Shown: positions 1 to 9,005 of the stretch, piece by piece
How the letters are laid out: each line of letters begins with the position of its first letter
Position numbering within the stretch: the stretch's first letter is position 1
NCBI GenBank assembly: GCA_000482145.1
Contig: AUXH01000098.1
Span: 1-41,268 of the forward strand
DNA from: Strigomonas culicis
Taxonomy: Eukaryota; Euglenozoa; Kinetoplastea; Trypanosomatida; Trypanosomatidae
Reading direction: 5' to 3'
DNA length: 41,268 bases
Made by a program: the position numbers and the translations under genes
Notes under the pieces: generated by a model
What the model was told of the DNA's origin: nothing
Database searches by the model: none
Seen by the model: the letters and a program-made list of their open reading frames with translations, nothing else

Positions 1-433
1 CGGGCACAAGACTTCGAAAGTCATACAGGGGAGTGCTGCCCTGCATCGTGGCCGTGGTGAACGAGATCATCAAGGTTGAGTAGGGCGGGAAGTAACCAGT
101 CATGAGGATGGTCGCGTTCGTCACCGTCGTCTGGGTCATGGATAGATTGAACAGGCTAATCGTACTGGACACGGAGCTCGAGAAGCCCTTGAAGCCAAGG
201 CCACCGCCCTTCACCGCGCAACCCTTCACGTAATTGTAAGACTTCACCGAGGAGCTATCCATCGTGCTGACATCGTACACCACGTCATCAATCTCTTGGT
301 TGGTCAGCCGGAAACTGTCGGTGATGGGGATCACCGTTGTGGCATCCGTGCGACAGACAGTCAGGAACAGTACCGTACACGCGACAAGGGCATAGAGCGG
401 TGTATATGGTAACTGCTTATGCCAAGGTTTCAT
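1..433 (-). CDS. Secreted or surface protein, 5' part only (possibly DGF-1-like)
   Basis: Partial gene: the ATG is at 433-431 and the frame stays open for 144 codons to the left edge of the window. Residues about 13-31 form a hydrophobic segment (YALVACTVLFLTVC) after a basic start, which fits a signal peptide or anchor. The rest is rich in Ser, Thr and Val, has candidate N-glycosylation sites (NLS, NAT), and has a beta-strand-like rhythm, including GYFPPYSTLMISFTTATM. That style resembles the beta-helix repeats of the trypanosomatid dispersed gene family 1 (DGF-1) surface proteins, but this is an impression from composition and short motifs only. What is seen is a signal peptide and an extracellular-type sequence; membership of DGF-1 is inference. 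It is the most downstream gene of the unit in this window. Confidence 0.6.
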   Translation of the reverse strand, partial: MKPWHKQLPYTPLYALVACTVLFLTVCRTDATTVIPITDSFRLTNQEIDDVVYDVSTMDSSSVKSYNYVKGCAVKGGGLGFKGFSSSVSSTISLFNLSMTQTTVTNATILMTGYFPPYSTLMISFTTATMQGSTPLYDFRSLVP

Positions 434-891
434 TTTGACGGAAGTGGTTCTTGTAGGTTATACCAGCTAGTGTCCAAAGGAGGAACTAGAGGCAGAAAAA
501 GAAAAGAAAAAAGAGAAGGAAAATGAATAATAAAAAAACTAGAGATGAAATATGTAGAGAAAAAGTGTGTATACAGATTCATGGTGAGAATGTATTATTT
601 GCAAGTATGTACTAAATACAGTTGTTAAAGTACCTACGCGCCGCTATCATTATGGTTGTCTTGACAAAAAGGAAGATGATGTTTTGTTAGTATACACACA
701 TGTATATATAGGTGTGTGTGTGGGTGTGTGGGTGTGTCGGCGGAGCACACTGCCCAATGAAAAGGCACGTAAAGGGAAGTGTACACATGCTCTTTCACTA
801 TTATTGTAGATATCCTACTTAAAATAAAAAAATATTGAGCGGAAGGAAAAGCAAAATACAGAATCATCGCGATCGCATGAGTACAAGACAT
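434..891. other. Intergenic spacer with GT-rich repeat
   Basis: AT-rich spacer between the lipase-like gene and the surface-protein gene. It holds a GT-rich simple repeat at about 711-738 and purine-rich plus-strand DNA at about 480-570, which reads as a pyrimidine tract on the coding strand upstream of the 433 start. No coding sequence or structured RNA is apparent. Confidence 0.6.
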
Positions 892-1824
892 TTAATTAGT
901 GCGCTTTAAGATAAAGTTCATGACGTCATTCATCACTTGATCACCGCACACTTCCGTCAGCACCTCGTGATACGCACCAGCGTACGTGACCATCTGTTTG
1001 TCGCTTGACACAGCGTCGCGGTGAAACTCGCGTGCCGCCTCGATGGAGCACAGCATGTCATCTTTGCCGTGCACTATGAGAAATGGGAACGTGCTGTGTG
1101 CCATCCGGTTACGTAGCTCCTCTTGGGCGCTCAAAAACTCGGCAGAAAAGCGCGCACGTAGCGTCGCATTGCTATAGTACGGGTCTTGTCGCACCAGCTC
1201 CACCACGGGAACATTGTGGCTAACCAACGCCACGTCAAGAGTGCGGACGGGCAACTTGGGGACCCAACTAGAGAGAAAGAAGACGAGGCGTCGCAGTACA
1301 GAGCCAATCTCTTCCGTCGTGCGATATGCGGGGCCGCTCAGCACGACACCTGCGAACAGCGTCGCGTGACGCAGCGCAAGGTGAGTCGCGATAAGACCCC
1401 CCATGGAATGACCCAGCAGAAAACGAGGCTTTTCACGTAGCGCTGGGTATGTATCTTGAATCTTGTTAACAAACAGCTCCACATCGTCCACAAAGTCAAA
1501 GAAGTTCTCCACATAGAGACGGAGCCCCTCACTACCTCCACTACCTTGGTTGTCCACCGCGAAGGCGGCGTAGCCTTCCCTATTCAGACGCAGCGCAACC
1601 GCATCGTAGCGACCTGTGTGCTCTCCGAGACCACAGACAATAAAAACGATGCCCTTAACATCACGCTCCACCAGATGCCGAGGCCACCACTCCATAAATC
1701 GAAGCCACAGACCTTGCTTGTTCTGAATGTAACGGGGAAAGAGTCGAGGATCCGGAGGCGCGCGTGAAGGCGTAGCGTAGGGCAAGTTATGCCCAGCTGT
1801 AAACAAATTAAAGAAAAAGAACAT
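892..1824 (-). CDS. Monoglyceride-lipase-like serine hydrolase (alpha/beta, S33/Hydrolase_4)
   Basis: 310 residues. The alpha/beta-hydrolase fold is clear. The nucleophile elbow GHSMGG places the catalytic Ser at 140, the acid is Asp255 or Asp256 in HGKDDM, and the base is His286 in AYHEVL. The segment GLGEHTGRY, about residues 65-73, is the monoglyceride-lipase signature, and the Ser elbow with flanking FLLGHSMGGLIA is nearly the family consensus. Known members hydrolyse monoacylglycerols or related lysolipids in lipid turnover; the substrate here is inferred. One oddity is that the oxyanion-loop His-Gly of MGLL is Cys-Gly here (CGLGEH), and the GHGxSEG loop reads GSGGSEG. The ATG at 1824 lies downstream of a pyrimidine tract (about 1880-1895 on the plus strand) and a candidate AG near 1852, so this start is consistent with trans-splicing. 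Confidence 0.88.
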   Translation of the reverse strand: MFFFFNLFTAGHNLPYATPSRAPPDPRLFPRYIQNKQGLWLRFMEWWPRHLVERDVKGIVFIVCGLGEHTGRYDAVALRLNREGYAAFAVDNQGSGGSEGLRLYVENFFDFVDDVELFVNKIQDTYPALREKPRFLLGHSMGGLIATHLALRHATLFAGVVLSGPAYRTTEEIGSVLRRLVFFLSSWVPKLPVRTLDVALVSHNVPVVELVRQDPYYSNATLRARFSAEFLSAQEELRNRMAHSTFPFLIVHGKDDMLCSIEAAREFHRDAVSSDKQMVTYAGAYHEVLTEVCGDQVMNDVMNFILKRTN

Positions 1825-2641
1825 GGGGATAGCTCAGCAGGTGAACGTTTTCTTTGCAAATGAAGATGAGTCGACAAAAAGTACAAATAAAAAAAAAAGA
1901 GAAATACAATGTGGAAGAGGGTCGAACAAAATCTGTGAAGAGAATGAAATGGTTCATAAGCACAAAGAAAAGGTCCGTGCAGTACTTACTAACTGTAGCA
2001 TAATAGAGAATAACAGCACAAGGCACACATAGAAGACTCACAACAATAGAGAAGATATACGGATGAAAAAAGAAGCATTGCTTCTCCGTAAATCGGTATT
2101 TGACCTTTGATCGTGTAATTATCGAATTCATGTAAAAAAGAAAGGTAAAAAAAATAGGTAAATAAAACCTTCTACAACAACATGCGAAATCTTATAAGAT
2201 ATTTAGTGCTTTTCACCATAGGTAAAGGACCTGGAGAGGGCACAAATCGAAGACTCGAGCAGGGAATGAAAACACGAATGATAAATACAAAACAAAACAG
2301 AAGTAACGGTAGTATATATGCATAAAGAGAAAGGGAGTGAGAAAGAGAAAAAAAAGTAAAAAAAATAGACAGACTGGCAAAGGAAGGAGAATTGAATGAC
2401 CGAGAAACGAATAAGGAAATTGAAAGCAAGACGCAATATCGACGGTCTTTGAAAGCTGCTTTTAACGGTTTTACTTTCTTCCGATGATTATTCTCTCCCC
2501 ATCGCGTCTAATTCGTGTCGCTCCTCTATGTACGTCCTCAGCAGCTACAGCACAGATAAGTACCTTCTGCCTGTGCCTTGTGCAAGAGTCTGCTGTATCC
2601 GTAGAAGGTGTTTTGTTGCGCCGAAAGTGACACGTATGCAT
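1825..2641. other. Long intergenic spacer
   Basis: About 0.8 kb of AT-rich DNA holding the 5' leader of the lipase-like gene (pyrimidine tract on the minus strand near 1880-1950) and the 3' UTR of the aminotransferase. The purine-rich stretch at about 2325-2410 is another coding-strand pyrimidine tract. The short frames here lack coding character and no RNA gene was recognised. Confidence 0.6.
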
Positions 2642-4057
2642 TCACTCCACCACCAGAGCATCCGTGACCTTCAGCGCCTCGTCGAGGGCAGCGACAGCAG
2701 TGTCCATCTCCGCCTCTGTGATGATGAGTGGAGGCCCCACGTTGATCGTGTTCACGTGAGTGAGCACAAAGACGCCGAGTTCCAACAATTTGGCGCCGAC
2801 CAGGTCGACGGCGGCGGCCTCGCCGCGGCTCTTAGAAACATTGGTCGCGAATGGCTCCCTTGTCTTGGTGTTCTTCTGGAGATCGATGCCCCAAAACATG
2901 GCTGTGCCGCGGACATCCCCCACACTGGGGTGCTTGGCCTTGAGGGATTTGAGCTTCTCACCAAACTTGGCACCCGCCGTCCGGGAGTACTCGATCAGGT
3001 TGAGACGCTTGTATTCGTCGATGGCAGCAATCGCCGGTGCGACAGTCATCGGGTGGCTTTCAAACGTGTGACCGTGTGAAAAGCTGTGCTCCTCAAAGTA
3101 GTCCGCAATCTCGCGCGTCGTTCCCACCATGCCGAGAGGTCCCGCAGAGTTGGAAATGCCTTTCGCACTCGTGATGATGTCGGGAACCACGTTCCATTTG
3201 TCAATGGCAAACCACTCGCCCGCACGGCCCCAGGCGGACATCACCTCGTCACAGATGAGAACAATGCCGTACTTCTTGGTGAGCGCACGAAGGCGGGGGA
3301 AGTAGTCAGGGGGGGGAATCAGGATACCGTTGCTGCCCACAATGGTCTCGAGAATAACACAGGCGATGTTGGGCTCATTCTCAAAGAGGTACTCGTAGTA
3401 CTCCATGTGGCGATCGGAGCTGATCCCGAGAGGGCCAGGACGGAAGGGGTTATACTCGGGCACGCGGAGCACACCTTGGTCCCCCACACAGCGCGCGCTC
3501 CTGGCAATGTGGTTACGGTAGTCGGAGGTGATCGCCATGGACATGGTGGTCGCGCCATGGTACGAGCTGTAGCGCCCGACCACCTTGTTCTTGCCCGTGT
3601 ACATGCGGGCGATCTTAATTGCCGCCTCGTTTGCTGCCGTGCCGGCCGTCGGAAAGAAAAACTTTTCAATTCCTGGGGGAACCACATCCAGCAGGCGCGT
3701 CACCAGTTCAGCGCGCGCATCGAAGGCGAAGGATGGCCCGACGAAGGCGAGCTGCTGCGCCTGCCCCACGAGTGCCTTCGTCACCGCCTCGTTCTGGTGG
3801 CCCAGCGTGGAGCAAATGAGTTGGGAGGAGAGGTCCAGGTACTTCTTCCCGCTCGCGTCCCAGAAGTGGCAGCCCTTCGCCCCTTTCACGTGCAGTGGTT
3901 TCCACCCCTTTTGTGTAGTCCACGTCTTGTAGCAGTACCTCCCCACAATGTCGGAGACAGACATTCCTGTTGTTGGGTTGGGTGTACCGGCGCGACCCCG
4001 GTTGGTCACCGTCGCACACAGCATGCCGGCGCGGACAAGGCTGGTCGGAGAGAACAT
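2642..4057 (-). CDS. Class III PLP-dependent aminotransferase, probably mitochondrial
   Basis: 471 residues from the chosen ATG. Fold type I class III motifs are present: GTAANEAA for cofactor phosphate binding, ICDEV with the pyridine-N Asp at about 270, and SAKGIS with the Schiff-base Lys at about 299. HTFESHPM and the C-terminal VGDVRG region are also family-typical. The overall look is closest to omega-amino acid:pyruvate enzymes (beta-alanine, taurine or GABA type), but the substrate cannot be read from the sequence. The N-terminus (MFSPTSLVRAGMLCATVTNR) is basic and hydroxylated with no acidic residue, like a mitochondrial presequence. An ATG at 4105 is in frame, but the first AG after the long T-rich tract falls just inside that extension (near 4098-4101), so I start at 4057. 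Confidence 0.88.
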   Translation of the reverse strand: MFSPTSLVRAGMLCATVTNRGRAGTPNPTTGMSVSDIVGRYCYKTWTTQKGWKPLHVKGAKGCHFWDASGKKYLDLSSQLICSTLGHQNEAVTKALVGQAQQLAFVGPSFAFDARAELVTRLLDVVPPGIEKFFFPTAGTAANEAAIKIARMYTGKNKVVGRYSSYHGATTMSMAITSDYRNHIARSARCVGDQGVLRVPEYNPFRPGPLGISSDRHMEYYEYLFENEPNIACVILETIVGSNGILIPPPDYFPRLRALTKKYGIVLICDEVMSAWGRAGEWFAIDKWNVVPDIITSAKGISNSAGPLGMVGTTREIADYFEEHSFSHGHTFESHPMTVAPAIAAIDEYKRLNLIEYSRTAGAKFGEKLKSLKAKHPSVGDVRGTAMFWGIDLQKNTKTREPFATNVSKSRGEAAAVDLVGAKLLELGVFVLTHVNTINVGPPLIITEAEMDTAVAALDEALKVTDALVVE

Positions 4058-4098
4058 TGTATCTTGTTTGAGAGTTGAAAGTGACAAAGGAGCACGCT

Positions 4099-4190
4099 CT
4101 TTCATTAAGAGAGCAAAAAAAAAAAAAGAGGGAGAGAGGGGGAAAAGATAGCGAAAAGCAAGCGATGGAAAAAAAAAAACAGGTGCAAAT
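4099..4190 (-). promoter_or_regulatory. Candidate spliced-leader acceptor region for the aminotransferase
   Basis: The plus strand is a long run of A and G (about 4114-4150 and 4165-4182), giving a T/C tract on the coding strand. The first AG after it lies near 4098-4101, downstream of the ATG at 4105 and upstream of the ATG at 4057. This decides the start codon in favour of 4057. Inferred from trypanosomatid splicing rules only. Confidence 0.5.
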
Positions 4191-4325
4191 CATTTTTTGG
4201 AGCATCATCAATGATAATGAAAAAAACTACGGGTGTACAGAGAATAGGAAGCACAAACAAAAAAAAAAGTATCACACACAAGCGAATATAAAGGTATATG
4301 AAAGGGATAAACTGTCGAAACCAAA

Positions 4326-6368
4326 TCACTTCTTCACAAAGCGAAACCCGTTCTTCCTGAAAAAGGCTGCCATGGATGCGCGCTTGCCGGCAAAGGCCAC
4401 AAACGCATCGTTCGCATTGACAGAGTTGCCAACCGAAAGAACAGTTTTGCGGAGGTGATCGCCGTTTTCACGACAGATGCCCTTATTGGCAAGGAACCAT
4501 TCAAAGCCTTCGCAGTCCAACACGCGTGCCCATTGGTACACGTAGTAGCTAGACGGATAAGCTCCCTGAAAAACGTGAGCAAAGTAGGAGCTATGGTATC
4601 TCGTCGGCACAAGTGGTGACGTGAGATGAAAGGTCTCCATGGCCTCGCGCTCCATCGTGTCCGTGTCCTTCAGCGCCGCCGCCTCCGTTGCGCAGTGCCA
4701 GTGCATGTCGATTATAGCGGCCTTGACCACCTCCAGGGTGCCGAATCCAGCATTGAATGTGTCTGATGCCTTCATTTTATCGACCAGATCTTTCGGTATT
4801 GGCTCTCCCGTTTTGTAGTGAAGGCCGTAGTTATAGAGGACCGGGTCGTATGTGGCCCAGTGCTCGTTGACCTGGGAAGGGAACTCAAGGAAATCGCGCG
4901 CCACAGCGGTTCCAGAGAGGCTCCTGTACTTGAGGCGGCTCAGCATGCCGTGCAGACCATGGCCAAACTCGTGAAAAAGCGTGGTCACGTTCCACGGGGA
5001 CAGGAGACACGGAGAGCCCTCTGGCGGCTTGACGAAGTTGGTCACATTCACCACGACCGGCTGCTGTTGCAGCAGAGCCGATTGCTCCACGAAGTTGCTC
5101 ATCCATGCCCCGCCCTGCTTGTTCGCGCGAGCGAACGGATCGTAGTAGTACAGGGCGAGTGGCCTGCCATCCTCTTCAAAAACCTCGTACACCATTACAT
5201 CGTTATGATAGACGGGAAACTTGTCTGTCTGCCGCAGTTTGATTCCATATAATTGTTCCGCCACGTAAAACACACCCTTCTCCAGCACATTGTGTAGCTC
5301 AAAGTACTGACGTAGCTCCTTTTCGTCCACACTGTAACTCTGCTTTCGTACCTTCTCTGCATAGAAGCTCCAGTCCCACGGCTCCAGCTCGTGTGTCTCG
5401 CCCACAGAGGTCATGAGGGCACGGATCTCCTTCGCCTCCTCTTGTGCCTTCTCTTCTGACGCGGTCGCCATCTCCTGGAGGAGGGCGCGCGCGGCCTCGC
5501 GATCGGCCATCTGGCCCTGTAGCTTCCAGTCCGTAAAGCACTTGTGGCCGCATAAGTGGGCCTTGCGGAGCCGCAGGTGCACCATCTCCTCTAGCAACGC
5601 ACGGGTATCATTTTCGTTCTTTTGCTGGGCACGCTTTACACTTAGATCAAAGAGCTTTTTTCGCGTGTCGCGGATGGTCAACGATGCCATGATCGGCTGC
5701 TGCGTTGTGTTTACTAGCGGGATGGCATACTTGCCGTTGTGTCCGAGTGTCTCTGCCTCCTTGCGTGCGCCCTCGATTTCCTCACGGGAGAGCCCATCAA
5801 GTTCTTCCGCGCTATCTGCGATAAAGAAGCATGTTTTTCGTAGACACAGCAATTTGTTACCAAACGCTGTTTCCAGATATGCAATGCGCTCGTTTATATC
5901 TCGCAGCTGAGATTTCTTGTCTTCTGTGAGGTGGGCACCCGCGCGCGTGAACTCCTCCTCATAGTACTCCACAAGCCTCAAGTCCTCGCCGCTAAGAGAC
6001 TCTCTTTGGTTGAATACTTCATGAACACGCGCGTAAAGTTCCGAGTCTAAGAAGAGAGCGTCACGATGCCGCGCGAACTTAGCCGCGTAGCCCTCTTCCA
6101 GCCTCTGCATTTCGTCAGTGCTGTTAGACGCACACAAGTTATCAAATACATGCCGCGCACGAAGAAACAATTGACCTGTCTTTTCGAGCGCAACAACCGT
6201 GTTCTCAAAGGTGGCAGGTTCTGGGTTGCGTTTCAGCTTTGTCAACTCCTCCAGCTGCTCCGCCATACCCTCGTCGAACGCGGGAGCGAAGTGATCAACT
6301 TTTATACCATCGAAGCACGGCGCCTGGAAAGGAAGTGCACTCGGTGCAAAAAAAGGGTTGGCCGTCAT
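4326..6368 (-). CDS. DCP: Dipeptidylcarboxypeptidase / M3 family zinc oligopeptidase
   Basis: 680 residues, matching the length of bacterial peptidyl-dipeptidase Dcp and the Leishmania dicarboxypeptidase. The zinc motif HEFGH is at residues 466-470 and the third ligand is Glu495 in DFLEFPSQVNEHW, with the spacing of 29 residues from the first His that M3 enzymes require. The C-terminal block has the Tyr-rich FAHVFQGAYPSSYYVYQW region that contributes substrate-binding residues in this family. It would remove dipeptides from the C-terminus of short peptides in the cytosol; there is no signal peptide. The ATG at 6368 is preceded by a C/T-rich leader, with a candidate AG near 6401-6405 after a tract at about 6425-6440. 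The gene appears intact. Confidence 0.93.
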   Translation of the reverse strand: MTANPFFAPSALPFQAPCFDGIKVDHFAPAFDEGMAEQLEELTKLKRNPEPATFENTVVALEKTGQLFLRARHVFDNLCASNSTDEMQRLEEGYAAKFARHRDALFLDSELYARVHEVFNQRESLSGEDLRLVEYYEEEFTRAGAHLTEDKKSQLRDINERIAYLETAFGNKLLCLRKTCFFIADSAEELDGLSREEIEGARKEAETLGHNGKYAIPLVNTTQQPIMASLTIRDTRKKLFDLSVKRAQQKNENDTRALLEEMVHLRLRKAHLCGHKCFTDWKLQGQMADREAARALLQEMATASEEKAQEEAKEIRALMTSVGETHELEPWDWSFYAEKVRKQSYSVDEKELRQYFELHNVLEKGVFYVAEQLYGIKLRQTDKFPVYHNDVMVYEVFEEDGRPLALYYYDPFARANKQGGAWMSNFVEQSALLQQQPVVVNVTNFVKPPEGSPCLLSPWNVTTLFHEFGHGLHGMLSRLKYRSLSGTAVARDFLEFPSQVNEHWATYDPVLYNYGLHYKTGEPIPKDLVDKMKASDTFNAGFGTLEVVKAAIIDMHWHCATEAAALKDTDTMEREAMETFHLTSPLVPTRYHSSYFAHVFQGAYPSSYYVYQWARVLDCEGFEWFLANKGICRENGDHLRKTVLSVGNSVNANDAFVAFAGKRASMAAFFRKNGFRFVKK

Positions 6369-6859
6369 GGTGGGAAGGGAAAAAAAAGGGTATTAACTCA
6401 GTATACTTATTTGATCGTAAATATGGAAATAAGAGAAAAAGTGTGGTGTGATGTTTGAAGCAAACTACTTAAAAGGGAATATAGAAGTAATAATTCAAAA
6501 AAAAAATGCGGAGAAAGAGAAAGAAAAAGATGTTTACGGAAGAGAAGAGTTCGATATATAATAATAATAATAATAATAATAAACGAAGAGGGACATGCGT
6601 TGTATATTTAAAAAAAAAGCAACCAGTATCGTCTTTGAGCTTGTACTCACCTCAATGTTCACAGAAGGAGTTCGTGTTTGCGTGTATCCTACTTCAGCAA
6701 CAAACAGACAGATAGAGAAAATGGAAAAGCCAGTATATTTAATCAACTTTCTCTATTATGTAAGTTGAGGGGAGGGGAGTGAGGGGGGGAAAAGCAATAT
6801 GGTTCAAATAAATTGTTCAGTTTGATTATTCCGGTAGAGCTTTGATTTGTATATTGTCA
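6369..6859. other. Intergenic spacer with ATA microsatellite
   Basis: AT-rich spacer between the nodulin-like transporter and DCP. It carries the splice-tract sequence for DCP near its left end, a trinucleotide microsatellite (see 6558-6582), and a G-rich plus-strand stretch at 6768-6794 just beyond the transporter stop. No gene seen. Confidence 0.6.
6558..6582. repeat. ATA/TAA trinucleotide microsatellite
   Basis: About eight tandem ATA units in the leader/3' UTR spacer. Simple-sequence expansion, noncoding. Confidence 0.9.
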
Positions 6860-8755
6860 CTAAACGGACTCCAGTAGCGGCGCGTCCTCGTCGTCGACCG
6901 CGCTAGCTTCCCGTGGTTGGGAACGTGCTCGGTCGGCGAAGACGCTGGCGCAGAAGGCCACATAGCGCTGATTAAGCCAGTAGTTTGTGAACAGGCTCAA
7001 CGCGGTGAGAGTGGTCATCACAACAAAAGGAACACGAATACACTGTCTGCCATAGCAAACGGTTCCGCCCTGTGCCTCCGCGGTATAGGTATACCAGTAC
7101 CCATAAAGGCACTTGTTCAAGAGAAAGGATGCCACAATGACGCCTATCGACGTGAAGTTATAATGATTGGCTACATCCATTGCATACAAGCCCCGTATGA
7201 CGAGGACACCAGTGGCTGCTGTGATGCCATTGCCCAAGGCAGTCACCACGAACGGTAGGACGGCCAAACGGCTTGGCACACACAAGAGCAGAACGGATGC
7301 TGCCAGGATCGTGAACGTGGGTATAAACAGCATTTTCGTCAGCGGCATGCGCTTTTCCACGGCTCCTCTCTGCGTGAACATCTCAACACAGCTTATCGCG
7401 ATGCGCCCCAGCGCACTGCCGGTCCCGTTGATGACGGTAAGCAGCACCGTCTCCTCCGGCGTCGCCGTGCGCCCGACCAGCGCCGCGTAGATGAAGCGCG
7501 CGTTGACGATAATGACCATCTGCGTTCCACTGATGCAGAAAACGGAGAAGGTGAGCGCCCAAAGCTCCTTGGAGCAGAGGCTCTGTCTAAACGAATGCGT
7601 GTACTGCGGGGGAATGTTTGTGCTGTCCTCTATGAGCGGCACGTGGAACACCGCTTCCTCCACCATGCTGCCCCGTGTCGACTCCATGTGAGAGACAATG
7701 CGAGCGCTCATGCGCTGCAGCGCCTCCCGGGAGACCTGCTCACTGTCGTGCGCGTCAAGCTGTGGGTCTGTGAGGGGCGTCAGCCGCTCACGAGCCTCGC
7801 TGTGGCCAGCGTCTAGCCATGGAATGCGCAGGCACATGGCGAAGGACAAAAAGACGGCACCAATCGCGCAGAGCGCAAAACACTGCTTCGTGCCATGTGA
7901 AATGTCATATAAGGACGTGACGGCGCTCTGTGCTGGCAAGAAGACAATGAGGAAGAACACAACGACAAAGCCAACGCCAAAGCGCCTCGTTGGCGGCACC
8001 TGTTCGTAGTACGACGTCTTGGTCGCGAGCCGCAACTTCTTCTCCTCCTCGCTGATGTTCTCCATCGCCCATTTGGTCAAGTGATACGGAGGTAATTCTA
8101 TAAACACGATGGCCGCAAACCCCACAAAAGCGATTTGTAGGGACATGAAATAAAAGAAGCCGGATATGCTATCTGCGAAGAAGCCCAGCAAGATGCATGC
8201 CAATATGGAGGAGCCCAAGCCGACAAAGGTCTTCATCACGGCAATGACGGCCCCGCGGCTGCTGGGGAAAATACTCATCAGCGTCATGAGACCGGCGATA
8301 TCAAACATGCTGGAGCCAATAGACATAAGGGTGTGATAGAGCATGAAGCGCAGGACAGAGCCCTCTAGCACATCCGCAAAGGAAAGGCCAAATAGAATGG
8401 CACCCGTTGGGAACGTGACAATAGCCGTCAGAAAGAGAAGCTCCGGCCCGTACACATCGTAGACGTTGGCGAGAGGGAATACAATGAAGTTCAGCACCGT
8501 TGACCCGGTCGTGATCGTGGAAAGTTCGCTTTGAGAGAGGTGGTACTTCTCGTTCAGTTGGCCAGAGTACAAGTTGAAAGAGTACCCTGTCGAAGCACAA
8601 ACGCACGCAAAAATGCCTATCGCCAGGACAAAAAAACGTCTTGGCTCGCTAATCGCCGTTGAACGATGGGTGTTGAGGCGAGAAATAAGGTATGGGAGGA
8701 TAGGTTCATGACGGCTACTCCTCCCCTCCCCATAAACTTCCTCTGCAAAGGACAT
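6860..8755 (-). CDS. Nodulin-like major facilitator superfamily transporter
   Basis: 631 residues from the ATG at 8755. After a cytosolic N-terminus of about 40 residues come many hydrophobic helices, roughly 12. The first reads FFVLAIGIFACVCASTGYSF and is followed by NLYSGQLNEKYHLSQSELSTI, the nodulin-like family pattern. A hydrophilic central loop of about 100 residues separates the two halves, and the C-terminal half has the GTGSALGRI motif between helices. Nodulin-like MFS proteins carry small organic or inorganic solutes; the substrate here is unknown. The open frame extends further upstream but begins at GTG (8863) and runs through a low-complexity leader. A C/T-rich tract (plus strand 8800-8830) with an AG near 8792 supports the start at 8755. 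The acidic C-terminal tail ends EDAPLLESV and contains a possible acidic dileucine sorting signal. Confidence 0.87.
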   Translation of the reverse strand: MSFAEEVYGEGRSSRHEPILPYLISRLNTHRSTAISEPRRFFVLAIGIFACVCASTGYSFNLYSGQLNEKYHLSQSELSTITTGSTVLNFIVFPLANVYDVYGPELLFLTAIVTFPTGAILFGLSFADVLEGSVLRFMLYHTLMSIGSSMFDIAGLMTLMSIFPSSRGAVIAVMKTFVGLGSSILACILLGFFADSISGFFYFMSLQIAFVGFAAIVFIELPPYHLTKWAMENISEEEKKLRLATKTSYYEQVPPTRRFGVGFVVVFFLIVFLPAQSAVTSLYDISHGTKQCFALCAIGAVFLSFAMCLRIPWLDAGHSEARERLTPLTDPQLDAHDSEQVSREALQRMSARIVSHMESTRGSMVEEAVFHVPLIEDSTNIPPQYTHSFRQSLCSKELWALTFSVFCISGTQMVIIVNARFIYAALVGRTATPEETVLLTVINGTGSALGRIAISCVEMFTQRGAVEKRMPLTKMLFIPTFTILAASVLLLCVPSRLAVLPFVVTALGNGITAATGVLVIRGLYAMDVANHYNFTSIGVIVASFLLNKCLYGYWYTYTAEAQGGTVCYGRQCIRVPFVVMTTLTALSLFTNYWLNQRYVAFCASVFADRARSQPREASAVDDEDAPLLESV

Positions 8756-9005
8756 GAAATCTATATGTTTTTTTTTTTTCAAAAAGAAAAAATAGCTTAT
8801 AAAGGGGAAATGAGGGATGGTAGGAGTGAAAACAAAACAATCGTGTGAATGGTACAACAACACTTTTACATGTGTCTTAATGCTGTAGTGTTTCTTTTTA
8901 GAAGTGGTTTTGCCTGAGGATTGAACGGAACGCTTCCGTGTCTATTCCAATAGATGGAGGGATCAAGTAGATAGAAGGGGAAAAAAAAACAGCAAACACA
9001 CAAAG

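Noticed and set aside
1820..1850. tRNA-like GGGGATAGCTCAGCAGG stretch (plus strand)
   Set aside because: It resembles a D-arm start but no anticodon arm, T-loop or acceptor pairing follows within tRNA distance.
1808..2131. 107-codon minus-strand frame with a hydrophobic product
   Set aside because: It overlaps the start of the lipase-like gene and runs through its pyrimidine tract and splice acceptor; the Phe/Leu/Ser content is what a T-rich leader encodes.
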